A model generated the notes under the pieces. It had not been told where the DNA came from, searched no databases, and worked only from the letters and a program-made list of their open reading frames with translations. The position numbers were made by a program, and so were the translations under genes. This document shows positions 53,301 through 62,292 of a DNA stretch of 64,000 bases, one piece after another (position 1 is the first letter of the stretch; each line of letters starts with the position of its first letter). Origin of the DNA: Clostridium sp. BSD9I1 (GTDB taxonomy: Bacteria > Bacillota > Clostridia > Clostridiales > Clostridiaceae); the NCBI RefSeq assembly GCF_900185645.1, contig NZ_FYAM01000006.1, positions 310,001 to 374,000 of the forward strand, in the 5' to 3' direction.

Positions 53301-53488
53301 AAATACTTCCCTTTCTGAAATTTTGTTTAAAGCTATTATAAATAATATTTTTTTAAATAGCAAGTAATAAAATTTTGTCGTGCCTAATACAGTTATTTTA
53401 TTTATAAAAGCAAAACTTTAAGTAATCTTTACCACTTGTATAAAACAGGTGAATGAAAGCGAATTTGAAATATCATAATCTATACTAA

Positions 53489-53539
53489 ACAAATATTTGT
53501 ACATTTTCTTAAATATGACCAATATTGTACATATATGTA
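53489..53539. promoter_or_regulatory. Palindromes in TetR-operon divergent region
   Basis: The 350-bp spacer between the TetR gene and the BKACE operon holds no gene. ACAAATATTTGT (53489-53500) and TACATATATGTA (53528-53539) are perfect palindromes and candidate TetR operators. No -24/-12 promoter was found here, unlike locus 1. Confidence 0.4.
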
Positions 53540-53651
53540 ATTGTGTTTATTGATTATGAAAGGCTAGTATTTTAATATTTATATATAAAATGACATAAAA
53601 CAGTTGGCGTATGATTAAAGCTTAGTCAGATAATAAAAAAGGAGGATGAAT

Positions 53652-54656
53652 ATGAGAATTGGTATTTATGGTTGTGGAGCAATGGGAACAGTACTTGGTG
53701 CATTTTTAAGTAGGCAAGGATTAAACGTTGAGTTAATTGATGTTTATGAAGAACATGTAAATCAGTTAAACAGAAATGGCGCGACACTGGTAGGGTTTGA
53801 AAACTGGACAACTTCCGTAAAAGCGATTTTACCGTCTGAAATGGAAGGAATTTATGATTTAATTATTTTATTTTGCAAACAAACTGCAAATAAGGAAGCG
53901 TTTAAAATAATTAAGCAACATATTAACAATGAATCATCAATATTAACCTTGCAAAATGGTTATCCTGAGCCAAGCTTGATTGAAGTATTTGGGGAAGAGC
54001 AGACTTTAGGAGGTACGGTTTTATGGGGAGCTACATTTGTGGGACCCGGTGTATCTGAGGTTACAGAACCTTTAAATGAAAAAAATGAATTATTTGAAAT
54101 AGGAACTATAAGCGGAAAAATCAATGAAAGGGTAAAGATGGCGGCAGACATTCTTGAAAAAATGGGATCAACACAAATTACTGAAAACTTAATCGCTTCT
54201 AGATGGACAAAGTTGGTAGCGAATTCTAGCATGAGTGGCATGTCGGCAGCATTAGGTTGTACATTTGGCGATATTCTAAAGAATGAAGAAGCCATGAAGC
54301 TGATTGGAAGAATTGGTGTGGAATCCGGGCTTGTATGCAAAGCTGCAGGTGAATACTTTGCTTCTCTTTTTGGCACAGATATTGATAATATTTTAAAAAA
54401 TGGAGATCAAAATTCATGGATTAGGTTTGTTGAATCAGTATATAAAAAAATGGGTGCAGCAAAAGCAAGCATGCTTCAGGATTTAGAAAAAGGAAAGAAA
54501 ACTGAAGTAGATATGATCAATGGATATATTTGCAAGTTGGGTGAGAAGCATAAAATAGCAACACCAGTAAACGATTCAATAGTAGAAATTGTACACGGAA
54601 TAGAAACTGGAAAATATTCTTTATCAATGGACAATCTAAGATTATTTAAGAAATAG
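53652..54656 (+). CDS. Ketopantoate-reductase-family dehydrogenase 2
   Basis: From ATG 53652 (GGAGG at 53641-53645; ATG 53646 touches it) the protein has 334 residues and the same fold as the gene at 34705: YGCGAMGTVLGAFL, LQNGYPEP, RWTKLVANSSMSGMSA with the catalytic Lys, and KTEVDMINGY with the catalytic Glu. The substrate-binding Asn equivalent to E. coli PanE Asn184 is Ser, as in paralog 1. It is the first gene of the TetR-controlled BKACE operon. Confidence 0.85.
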   Translation: MRIGIYGCGAMGTVLGAFLSRQGLNVELIDVYEEHVNQLNRNGATLVGFENWTTSVKAILPSEMEGIYDLIILFCKQTANKEAFKIIKQHINNESSILTLQNGYPEPSLIEVFGEEQTLGGTVLWGATFVGPGVSEVTEPLNEKNELFEIGTISGKINERVKMAADILEKMGSTQITENLIASRWTKLVANSSMSGMSAALGCTFGDILKNEEAMKLIGRIGVESGLVCKAAGEYFASLFGTDIDNILKNGDQNSWIRFVESVYKKMGAAKASMLQDLEKGKKTEVDMINGYICKLGEKHKIATPVNDSIVEIVHGIETGKYSLSMDNLRLFKK

Positions 54657-54753
54657 ATTGTACTGCACTATATTTGAAGTGAATCAACTGATAGCAACAA
54701 AGAATTAATTAAACAGTTTAATTAATGGAATGTTATAGAAAAGGAGAGAAAGA

Positions 54754-55614
54754 ATGATTATTGATAGTCACTTTCATCTAGATGAAACAATGTTAACACT
54801 AGAGACAATGATAAAAGAGATGGATAAGAATGGTATAGATAAAACTGCACTTATTGCTCCATTTAATGAAACAATGTTTTCAGAAGAGGAAACGACTGAA
54901 GGTAAAGCAGCATTTGATCACCTTAGGCAATTGTGGCTTGATGGAACCCCAGATGGATATGATATATACAATACTTTTATTGATGAAAAGAATTTTATAC
55001 TTGGTGGGAATAAGTATCCTATGTATCCAAAGCCTGATAATGCTTTAGTTAATAAAGCAATAGAGAGATATTCAGATAGATTTTATGGATGGATTACAGC
55101 TCATCCAAAGCAGGAAGATGTAATGCAAGAACTTGAAACCTATATAAATAAACGTGGGTTTATAGGGGTTAAAGCTCATCCGTTTATGCATCAATATAAA
55201 ATTAATGAGTTGGATAAGGTAGCTGATTTTTGTGTGGAAAGAGGGAAACCTATGCTTATCCATCTGTCAGGTGAAAAAGATTCATATAAATATTTATCCG
55301 AGAAATTTCCTAAACTAAATGTTATTTATGCACATGTTGGTGTACCACACTGGAAAGAAATGATGACATATGCCAACGTAACCCCAAATGTTTTTGTAGA
55401 TTTATCAAGTGATTATCTTAGCCAATCTATTGTTGAGAAAGTGGTAAGTAAAATAGATTACCGTAAATTGATTTATGGATGTGACGGACCTTATGGAGCA
55501 AAGGGTTTTAATCAATATGACTATTCAGAAAAAAAAGGTTGGATAGAATCTCTTAATATTCTAGACTCACAGAAGGAATATATACTTGGTAAGAATTTTG
55601 TGGAGTTAATTTGA
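54754..55614 (+). CDS. Amidohydrolase-2 family (ACMSD-like TIM-barrel) enzyme
   Basis: This 286-residue protein has the metal motif HFH at residues 6-8 (DSHFHLD), a barrel His in GVKAHPFMHQY, HLSG, a late IYAHVGVPHW, and the C-terminal YGCDGPYG Asp. This order matches amidohydrolase-2 enzymes: decarboxylases of the ACMSD type, or lactonases such as 2-pyrone-4,6-dicarboxylate lactonase. In this operon it probably hydrolyses or decarboxylates a precursor of the beta-keto acid. It has no counterpart in locus 1. Confidence 0.85.
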   Translation: MIIDSHFHLDETMLTLETMIKEMDKNGIDKTALIAPFNETMFSEEETTEGKAAFDHLRQLWLDGTPDGYDIYNTFIDEKNFILGGNKYPMYPKPDNALVNKAIERYSDRFYGWITAHPKQEDVMQELETYINKRGFIGVKAHPFMHQYKINELDKVADFCVERGKPMLIHLSGEKDSYKYLSEKFPKLNVIYAHVGVPHWKEMMTYANVTPNVFVDLSSDYLSQSIVEKVVSKIDYRKLIYGCDGPYGAKGFNQYDYSEKKGWIESLNILDSQKEYILGKNFVELI

Positions 55615-55644
55615 AAATATTAAGAAATGAAAAAATAGAGAGGT

Positions 55645-55699
55645 TACACCTGTAATAAGTTATTTAATAGGTGTGAGAATAAAAAGGATATTTCTTTTA
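55645..55699 (+). repeat. Operon repeat copy 1
   Basis: About 55 bp including ACACCTGTAATAAGTTATTT and AATAGGTGT (a hairpin), then GGATATTTCTTT. It lies after the amidohydrolase gene. A close copy follows the SDR gene at 57443. Confidence 0.75.
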
Positions 55700-55779
55700 T
55701 CTAATTTCTATTGCATTTCGATTGCAGGAAATGAATTTATAAAGAAATAAAAATAATATATTTTTAGGAGGATTTTAAG

Positions 55780-56628
55780 ATGAGAGATTTAAAGAATAAG
55801 AGAGTGATAACTGCGGCAATAATTGGTTCATGGCCAACAAAAAAAGATAATCCTAATATATCAATTACTCCACAAGAAATTGCAGATGATGTTTATGAAT
55901 GTTGGAAGGCAGGCGCTGCTATTGCACATATTCATGTTCGAAATGATGATGGTACGCCAACAATTGATTTTGAAAAGTACAAGGAAACCATAGCATTGAT
56001 TCGAGCAAAAAAAGACTGTGATATTTGTATCAATATTACAAGCTCAGGAGCTGCTGAATTTGATGATAATAGACGTATATATCCACTTCAGAAATTGTTA
56101 CCGGAATTAGCTTCATTTGATGCAGGAAGTTTAAATTGGATGAACACAACCATTTTTGAAAATCACCCCAAATTTTTGGAAAAACTTGGTTATGCTCTTC
56201 AAGAATCAAATATCAAACCAGAAATTGAGATTTTTGATGCTGGTATGGTATATAATGCTATACATTATATGAAAACAGGAGTGTTAAAAGCGCCTTGCCA
56301 TTTCCAAATAGTTCTTGGAGCACCAGGTGGAATGACTAATACTATTGAAAATTTAGTATACTTAAAAAATCTTATCCCAGAAGGTTCGACTTGGGCAGGA
56401 TGTGGAATTGGTAGCGGACATATGCCTATAATGATGGCAACTATTGCAATGGGAGGACATCTTCGCGTAGGTATGGAAGACAACGTTATGTATCAAAAGG
56501 GTGTTATTGCAAAATCAAATGCACAATTTGTTGCGCGTGCAAAAAGGTTACTAGAAGAAGCTGGACTAGAAGCAGCAACACCAGATGAGGCTCGTGAAAT
56601 TTATGGACTTACAAGAAAAGTATTTTAA
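55780..56628 (+). CDS. BKACE (beta-keto acid cleavage enzyme, DUF849) 2
   Basis: This 282-residue protein is collinear with the BKACE at 32030 and about three-quarters identical. Zinc ligands H50 and H52 (AHIHVRNDDG) and E233 (RVGMEDN) are present, and Trp18 (IGSWPT) again replaces the Kce Glu14. It should cleave a beta-keto acid with acetyl-CoA into acetoacetate and an acyl-CoA. It sits between the amidohydrolase and SDR genes in an operon that also supplies the CoA-transferase and thiolase needed to use acetoacetate. Confidence 0.9.
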   Translation: MRDLKNKRVITAAIIGSWPTKKDNPNISITPQEIADDVYECWKAGAAIAHIHVRNDDGTPTIDFEKYKETIALIRAKKDCDICINITSSGAAEFDDNRRIYPLQKLLPELASFDAGSLNWMNTTIFENHPKFLEKLGYALQESNIKPEIEIFDAGMVYNAIHYMKTGVLKAPCHFQIVLGAPGGMTNTIENLVYLKNLIPEGSTWAGCGIGSGHMPIMMATIAMGGHLRVGMEDNVMYQKGVIAKSNAQFVARAKRLLEEAGLEAATPDEAREIYGLTRKVF

Positions 56629-56674
56629 CAGGGATAATTGACTTTGTATTAAATTATTAAAGAGGTGTAATAGT

Positions 56675-57415
56675 ATGAATTTACAATCAAAAGTAGCTTT
56701 AATTACAGGATCAGGAAAAGGAATAGGGAAAGCAATTGCAATAATGTTAGCTTCAGCTGGAGCAGATATTATTATAAATGATATAAGTATGAAAGATGCG
56801 GAAGAAACAGCGGCAGAAATAAAGGCAATGGGAAGAAAAGTAATGACTTCCAATGCAAATGTATGTGCTAGAGAGCAGGTTGAACAATTATTTAATGACA
56901 TAAAAACTCAGTTTGGAAGATTAGATATCTTAGTTAATAATGCAGGAATTACAAGGGATGGTTTATTCTTGAAAATGACAGATGAACAGTGGAACCAGGT
57001 TATTGATATAAATTTAAATGGTGTATTTTACTGTACGCAATCTGCTGCATTATTAATGAAAGAGCAAAATTCAGGAAAGATTGTAAATCTGTCTTCTATG
57101 GCTGGACAAGCGGGCAATGTAGGTCAAGTAAACTACTCAACTAGCAAGGCAGGAGTAATTGGAATGACAAAAACATTATCAAAAGAATTAGCTCGTTTTA
57201 ATATTAATGTTAATGCAGTAGCTCCAGGAATAATAAAGACATCTATGACAGATGCAATTCCTGAGAAAGTAATGGAGGGAATGCTAAAACAAATTCCCTT
57301 AGGAAAAATAGGTTTACCTGAGGACATTGCTAAATTAGTTAAGTTTTTAGTGTCAGAAGATTCAAACTACATCACAGGTCAAGTTATAGCTTGTAATGGT
57401 GGGTGGTATGTATAA
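56675..57415 (+). CDS. SDR-family oxidoreductase (FabG-like)
   Basis: This 246-residue classical short-chain dehydrogenase has the NAD(P) motif GSGKGIGKAIA near residues 12-22, NNAG near 87-90, Ser in NLSSMAGQAGN, and the active-site YSTSK. The closest fold is FabG/3-hydroxyacyl dehydrogenase. In this operon it probably interconverts a 3-hydroxy acid or acyl-CoA with its 3-keto form. A relic resembling its centre lies at 63041. Confidence 0.92.
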   Translation: MNLQSKVALITGSGKGIGKAIAIMLASAGADIIINDISMKDAEETAAEIKAMGRKVMTSNANVCAREQVEQLFNDIKTQFGRLDILVNNAGITRDGLFLKMTDEQWNQVIDINLNGVFYCTQSAALLMKEQNSGKIVNLSSMAGQAGNVGQVNYSTSKAGVIGMTKTLSKELARFNINVNAVAPGIIKTSMTDAIPEKVMEGMLKQIPLGKIGLPEDIAKLVKFLVSEDSNYITGQVIACNGGWYV

Positions 57416-57442
57416 TTACTAATATGTGGAAAAATTAGAACT

Positions 57443-57498
57443 GACACCTGTGATAAGTTATTTCATAGGTGTCAGAATAAATAAGGATATTTCTTTCG
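57443..57498 (+). repeat. Operon repeat copy 2
   Basis: A second copy of the repeat at 55645, with GACACCTGTGATAAGTTATT and ATAGGTGTC forming an 11-bp stem with one G-U pair, then GGATATTTCTTT. It lies after the SDR gene. No third copy was found in the window. Confidence 0.75.
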
Positions 57499-57640
57499 TT
57501 TTATATGTATTTTATTCACATTAAAGTAAAAAAGCTTTAAAAATAATTATTGAAGTTTTCTATAAATGGTAATCTGATAAAGGATAGAACAGAGTTTAAC
57601 AAATAATATAGACTTAGTATTGAGAAAGAGGGGTATTACT

Positions 57641-58816
57641 GTGAAAAATCAAATGAGAAATGTAGTAATTGTGGCTTATGGAAGGTCGGCTATCGCACGT
57701 TCTGGTAAGAAAGGAGCTTTAAGAGAACTACATCCTGTGGATATAGGTGGTTTGGTGTTAAAAGGGATTCTAGAGAAAAAAATACCACAGTTAAATCCTT
57801 CAAACATTGAAGATGTTATTGTGGGCTGTGCTCAACAAGATTTAAAGCAGGGGTATAACATGGCACGTCTTATATCTGCTAGGGCAGGTGTTCCAGATAG
57901 TGTTCCGGCAATGACAGTTAATCGTTTTTGTTCAGCTAGTTTACAAGCTATTGCGCTTGCAGCAGGACAAATTGAGTCTGGACTCAATGATATCATTGTG
58001 GCTGGTGGAGTTGAATCAATGACGGCTGTTCCGATGACTTATGATAGGACAACTTTTCAAAACGAATGGCTTGTGGAGAATGTGCCTGACCAATATATGT
58101 CTATGGGACTTACTGCAGAAAATGTAGCATCGCGTTATGAAATAACACGACAGGAAATGGATGATTTAGCAGCACAAAGTCATAAACGTGGTGCAATAGC
58201 ACAAGATGCAGGTAAATTTGATGATGAGATTATTCCTTTACCTGGCGTAGATGACGAGGGAAAGGAAATTATTTTTAAAAAAGACCAGGGAATTCGTCTT
58301 GGTACTAGCAAAGATTCACTTGCTGAATTAAAACCATGTTTCATTGAAAATGGTATTGTTACAGCAGGAAATTCTTCGCAAACAAGTGATGGAGCTGCCT
58401 TTGTAGTTCTAATGTCTGAAACTAAGGCAAATGAACTTGGTATAAAGCCAATTGCCAAGTTTATAGGATATGCAGTAACTGGATGTGAACCTGGTTACAT
58501 GGGATTGGGACCTATATATTCAGTACCTAAGGTTATGAAAAATACAGGATTGTCAGTAAATGACATGGACGTCATAGAGTTTAATGAGGCTTTTGCTGCG
58601 CAGGCTATTCCTTGCATGAGAGAGTTAGGAATGGATTGGGAAAAGGTTAATCCAAATGGAGGAGCAATAGCAATGGGACATCCGTTGGGCGCTACTGGTG
58701 CAGTTCTGACTTGTAAAGCACTAGGGGAGCTAAAACGAACAGGAGGCAAATATGCCCTTATCACAATGTGCATTGGTGGTGGTATGGGAGCAGCAGGAAT
58801 TTATGAAATGTGTTGA
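57641..58816 (+). CDS. Acetyl-CoA acetyltransferase (thiolase)
   Basis: From GTG 57641 (AGAGGGG eight bases before; an upstream TTG at 57620 and ATG at 57653 are alternatives) the protein has 391 residues. The catalytic Cys is C97 in NRFCSASLQAI, the His is in GGAIAMGHPLGATGA and the second Cys is in MCIGGGMGAAG, the full degradative/biosynthetic thiolase set. It would split acetoacetyl-CoA to acetyl-CoA, refilling what BKACE uses, or condense it for butyrate synthesis. The next gene starts 12 bp later. Confidence 0.93.
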   Translation: MKNQMRNVVIVAYGRSAIARSGKKGALRELHPVDIGGLVLKGILEKKIPQLNPSNIEDVIVGCAQQDLKQGYNMARLISARAGVPDSVPAMTVNRFCSASLQAIALAAGQIESGLNDIIVAGGVESMTAVPMTYDRTTFQNEWLVENVPDQYMSMGLTAENVASRYEITRQEMDDLAAQSHKRGAIAQDAGKFDDEIIPLPGVDDEGKEIIFKKDQGIRLGTSKDSLAELKPCFIENGIVTAGNSSQTSDGAAFVVLMSETKANELGIKPIAKFIGYAVTGCEPGYMGLGPIYSVPKVMKNTGLSVNDMDVIEFNEAFAAQAIPCMRELGMDWEKVNPNGGAIAMGHPLGATGAVLTCKALGELKRTGGKYALITMCIGGGMGAAGIYEMC

Positions 58817-58828
58817 AGGGAGACTTAT

Positions 58829-60133
58829 ATGAATTGGAAGGAAATTTATAAAAGTAAGCTTGTCAATTCGGAAGATGCTGCTTCTAAAATTAAATCTAGA
58901 GACAGAGTAGTTATAGGGCATGCAGCTGGAGAACCATCAGTATTAATTGACGCAATGATAGCTAATAAGGAGAACTACAGAAATGTAGAAATAGTTAGCT
59001 TTGTAATACTTGGTAAAGGTGAATATGCAAAGCCTGGTATGGAACAGTATTTCCATAGTAATACAACTTTTGCAAGTGGAGCTACTAGAGAAGCTATAGA
59101 GTCTGGAAGAGGAGACTTTATTCCTTGTTTCTTTTATGAAATTCCTAAGTTATTTAAGAAAGGATATTTACCTATAGATGTTGCCTTAATTCAGGTTAGT
59201 TCTCCAGATGAACATGGATATTGTAGTTTTGGAACATCGGTTGACTATATTAAACCTGCATCAGAATGTGCAAAAATTGTAATCGCAGAGATAAATACTA
59301 AGATGCCTAGAACCTTGGGAGATTCATTTATTCACGTATCAGAAATAGACTACATAGTTGAAACGTCTCACCCAGTATTGGAACTTCCGTTGCCTAAAAT
59401 TGGTGAAGTTGAGAGGGCTATTGGTCAGAATTGTGCATCTTTAGTAGAAGATGGTTCAACCTTACAACTTGGTATAGGAGCTATACCTGATGCAGTACTT
59501 TTATTCTTAAATGATAAGAAGGATTTGGGAATACATTCAGAAATGATATCAGATGGAGTAGTAGAACTAGTAGAAGCAGGCGTGATAACTAACAAAAAGA
59601 AAACTCTTCATTCAGGGAAAATAGTTGTAACTTTCCTTATGGGAACTCAAAAACTTTATGATTTTGTTAATAATAATCCTGCGGTTGAAATGTATCCTGT
59701 GGATTATGTAAATGATCCTACTGTTATCATGAAGAATTATAAGATGGTTTCTATAAATTCTTGTGTACAAGTTGATTTAATGGGACAGGTATGCTCAGAA
59801 TGTATAGGTTCAAAACAAATCAGTGGTGTAGGAGGACAAGTTGACTTCGTAAGAGGTGTAAGCATGGCGAAAGATGGTATATCAATAATTGCAATACCAT
59901 CAACAGCTTCAAAAGGAAAAGTTTCAAAAATAGTTCCTTTCTTAGATCATGGAACGTCTGTTACAACTTCAAGGAATGACGTAGATTATATAGTAACGGA
60001 ATATGGTATTGCTCAGCTAAAAGGCAAGACTTTAAGAGATAGAGCGAGAGCTTTAATAAATATTGCACATCCAGATTTTAGAGAAGAACTGATAGAAGAA
60101 TTTAAAAATAGGTTTAAGTCTGATTTCAAATAA
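58829..60133 (+). CDS. Acetyl-CoA hydrolase/transferase family CoA-transferase (4HB-CoA transferase-like)
   Basis: This 434-residue single-chain CoA-transferase is of the Cat1/AbfT type: GHAAGEPSVLIDAMIANKENY near 30-50, LQLGIGAIPDAVLLFL near 212-227, the catalytic Glu in GIHSEMISDG near 237-246 and TEYGIAQLKGKTLRDRARALI near the end. It would activate an acid with acetyl-CoA or butyryl-CoA. It is distinct from the two-subunit AtoDA enzyme later in the operon, so two acids may be activated in this pathway. Confidence 0.9.
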   Translation: MNWKEIYKSKLVNSEDAASKIKSRDRVVIGHAAGEPSVLIDAMIANKENYRNVEIVSFVILGKGEYAKPGMEQYFHSNTTFASGATREAIESGRGDFIPCFFYEIPKLFKKGYLPIDVALIQVSSPDEHGYCSFGTSVDYIKPASECAKIVIAEINTKMPRTLGDSFIHVSEIDYIVETSHPVLELPLPKIGEVERAIGQNCASLVEDGSTLQLGIGAIPDAVLLFLNDKKDLGIHSEMISDGVVELVEAGVITNKKKTLHSGKIVVTFLMGTQKLYDFVNNNPAVEMYPVDYVNDPTVIMKNYKMVSINSCVQVDLMGQVCSECIGSKQISGVGGQVDFVRGVSMAKDGISIIAIPSTASKGKVSKIVPFLDHGTSVTTSRNDVDYIVTEYGIAQLKGKTLRDRARALINIAHPDFREELIEEFKNRFKSDFK

Positions 60134-60211
60134 GCTGTGTAAAAATACTGTTTCTAATAAATAATTAGTTCTTGAACATTAAAGATTACTTTAAGAATGG
60201 AGGTTCAAATT

Positions 60212-61519
60212 ATGGGCTCAATAGGATTGATATTAGGTATTATGATATTGATAATATTAGCATATAAAGGAGTGGGAGCATTACCACTTACTATATTAGC
60301 AGGATTAGTAGTTATTATTACAAATAAAATGAATGTATGGTCAGCATTTTCAGATTTCTATTTAACTGGATATGTAGGGTTTATGAAAAATTACTTTTTG
60401 ATATTTGCAGCGTCATCGCTATATGCAAAATTAATGGAGGAATCCGGAGCCGCAATTGCTATTGGCTATAAATTCATAGACTGGTTTGGCAAAAAAAGAG
60501 CAGTAACAGTTATTTTCCTAGCAACAGCAGTATTAACATATGGTGGAGTAAGTTTGTTCGTAGTTATATTCGCTATAGCTCCTATTATAATGGTATTGTT
60601 TAAAGAAGGAGATATTCCAAGAAGAATTTCAGTAGGCTGTTTGACAGCCGGAGCATCAGGATTTACAATGACAGCATTACCAGGAACCCCAGCAATTACA
60701 AATGTTATACCAACAAAATTTCTTGGAACAAGTTTAACAGCAGCACCAATAATGGGTATTATAGCTTCTATTATGTTCATAGTTATGTCTATTTGGTATT
60801 TGAATTGGGAAACGAAAAGACTAAAGGATGCTGGAGAGCATTTTACATTTATACCTGGTACAGATGCTTCCAAGTATGAAATAGATAGAAGCAAGCTCCC
60901 TTCTACAATAACATCATTTATTCCATTGATTGTTATTATAGTTATGCTTCTTACAATGAAAAAAATAGTGACTAACTCAACTACATTAGTTGTATTGGCA
61001 ATGGTTGTGGGCACAGCATTGGCATTGATTTTGAACTGGAATATAATATTAGACAAAAAGGCTGCAATAAACAATGGCTTGGGAGGCACTCTGGGTGCTT
61101 TAGCAGGACCGTGTGCAGTTGTTGGTTTTGGTACTATTGTACAAAATGCACCTGCATTCCAAGAAATAGTTAGTATGGTATTGGGCATGAACATGGATCC
61201 TTACGTAAAAGGTCAAATTGCAACAGCAGTTATTTCTGGTATAACAGGTTCATCATCAGGCGGGTTGACGATCACTCTTCAAACAATGGCAGAAACAATG
61301 AAGGCGTCCGGCGCAAATTTGGAAATTATGCATAGATTAATAGCAATTGCAGCAGGTAGCCTGGATTCACTTCCCCATTCAAGCGGACTTTTCTTGGTAC
61401 TTGGATATTTAGGATTGAATCACAAGGAAGGTTACAGGTTTATAGGCATAACCACAGTTATTATGCCAATCATAATTTGTGTGGTATTAACATCTGCTGT
61501 AATTATGATGGGATATTAA
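60212..61519 (+). CDS. GntP-family permease 2
   Basis: From ATG 60212 (GGAGG at 60199-60203 rules out the ATG at 60197) the protein has 435 residues and about twelve helices. It shares landmarks with the GntP at 35798: AYKGVGALPLTILAGLVVI, EESGAAIAIGYKFIDWFGKK, GITGSSSGGLTITLQ and ETMKASGANLEIMHRLIAIAAGSLDSLPHSS. It probably imports the substrate acid of this operon with protons. Confidence 0.9.
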   Translation: MGSIGLILGIMILIILAYKGVGALPLTILAGLVVIITNKMNVWSAFSDFYLTGYVGFMKNYFLIFAASSLYAKLMEESGAAIAIGYKFIDWFGKKRAVTVIFLATAVLTYGGVSLFVVIFAIAPIIMVLFKEGDIPRRISVGCLTAGASGFTMTALPGTPAITNVIPTKFLGTSLTAAPIMGIIASIMFIVMSIWYLNWETKRLKDAGEHFTFIPGTDASKYEIDRSKLPSTITSFIPLIVIIVMLLTMKKIVTNSTTLVVLAMVVGTALALILNWNIILDKKAAINNGLGGTLGALAGPCAVVGFGTIVQNAPAFQEIVSMVLGMNMDPYVKGQIATAVISGITGSSSGGLTITLQTMAETMKASGANLEIMHRLIAIAAGSLDSLPHSSGLFLVLGYLGLNHKEGYRFIGITTVIMPIIICVVLTSAVIMMGY

Positions 61520-61637
61520 TTTTAATAGCAAAATATACATTGATTTACTTGAAGAATAGCCTAAAATTGAAACTAAACATTTATATGGGATATGCATATT
61601 GATGCACCTGTATTTATAAATTGAGGTGATAAATATT

Positions 61638-62291
61638 ATGACAAAAATACATACTTTAGAAGAGGCATTAAAAAATATTAAAGAAAATACAACTATTATG
61701 GTTGGTGGATTTCTTGGAGTTGGAACTCCTGAAACAATCATAGATGGATTAATTGTTAATGGAATTAAAAATCTAACAGTTATAGCAAATGATACTTCAT
61801 TCCCTGATAGAGGAATAGGGAAGTTAATTTCCAATAAGCAAGTGAAAAAAGTAATTGTATCTCATATAGGTACAAACCCTGAAACAGGAAAACAAATGAA
61901 TAGTAGGGAAATTGAAGTTGAGTTAGTTCCACAAGGGACCTTAGCTGAAAGAATTAGAGCTGGTGGAGCTGGGTTAGGAGGATTTCTTACTCCAACAGGT
62001 ATTGGAACAATTATAGAAGATGGAAAGCAAAAATTTAATATAAATGAAAAAGAGTATTTGCTTGAGCTGCCTATTAGAGCAGATATAGCTATTATTTTAG
62101 GTGCTAAGGTAGATAAGAAAGGAAATATCTATTATGATAAAGCTGCTAGAAATTTTAATCCTCTAATGGCTATGGCCGCAGATTTAGTTATTGTTGAAGC
62201 TGATGAAATTGTTGAAGTTGGAAGTATTGACCCTAATGATGTTATGACTCCAGGTATTTTCGTTGACATTATTGTACAGGGGGGGAATTAA
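61638..62291 (+). CDS. 3-oxoacid CoA-transferase subunit A (AtoD type), set 2
   Basis: From ATG 61638 (GAGGTGAT seven bases before; GTG 61626 overlaps it) the protein has 217 residues and matches subunit A at 37327: [38 protein letters not shown], and [22 protein letters not shown]. It pairs with subunit B, whose ATG is one base after this stop. It would activate acetoacetate released by BKACE. Confidence 0.92.
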   Translation: MTKIHTLEEALKNIKENTTIMVGGFLGVGTPETIIDGLIVNGIKNLTVIANDTSFPDRGIGKLISNKQVKKVIVSHIGTNPETGKQMNSREIEVELVPQGTLAERIRAGGAGLGGFLTPTGIGTIIEDGKQKFNINEKEYLLELPIRADIAIILGAKVDKKGNIYYDKAARNFNPLMAMAADLVIVEADEIVEVGSIDPNDVMTPGIFVDIIVQGGN

Positions 62292-62292
62292 A

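Noticed and set aside
53604-53625. Possible sigma-54 promoter before BKACE operon 2 (TTGGCGTATGATTAAAGC)
   Set aside because: The GG to GC distance is 14 bp instead of 12.
60466-61194. Minus-strand open frame of 242 codons inside GntP gene 2
   Set aside because: It is antisense to a clear membrane transporter. Its hydrophobic Ile/Val/Pro-rich translation is the usual mirror of helices.
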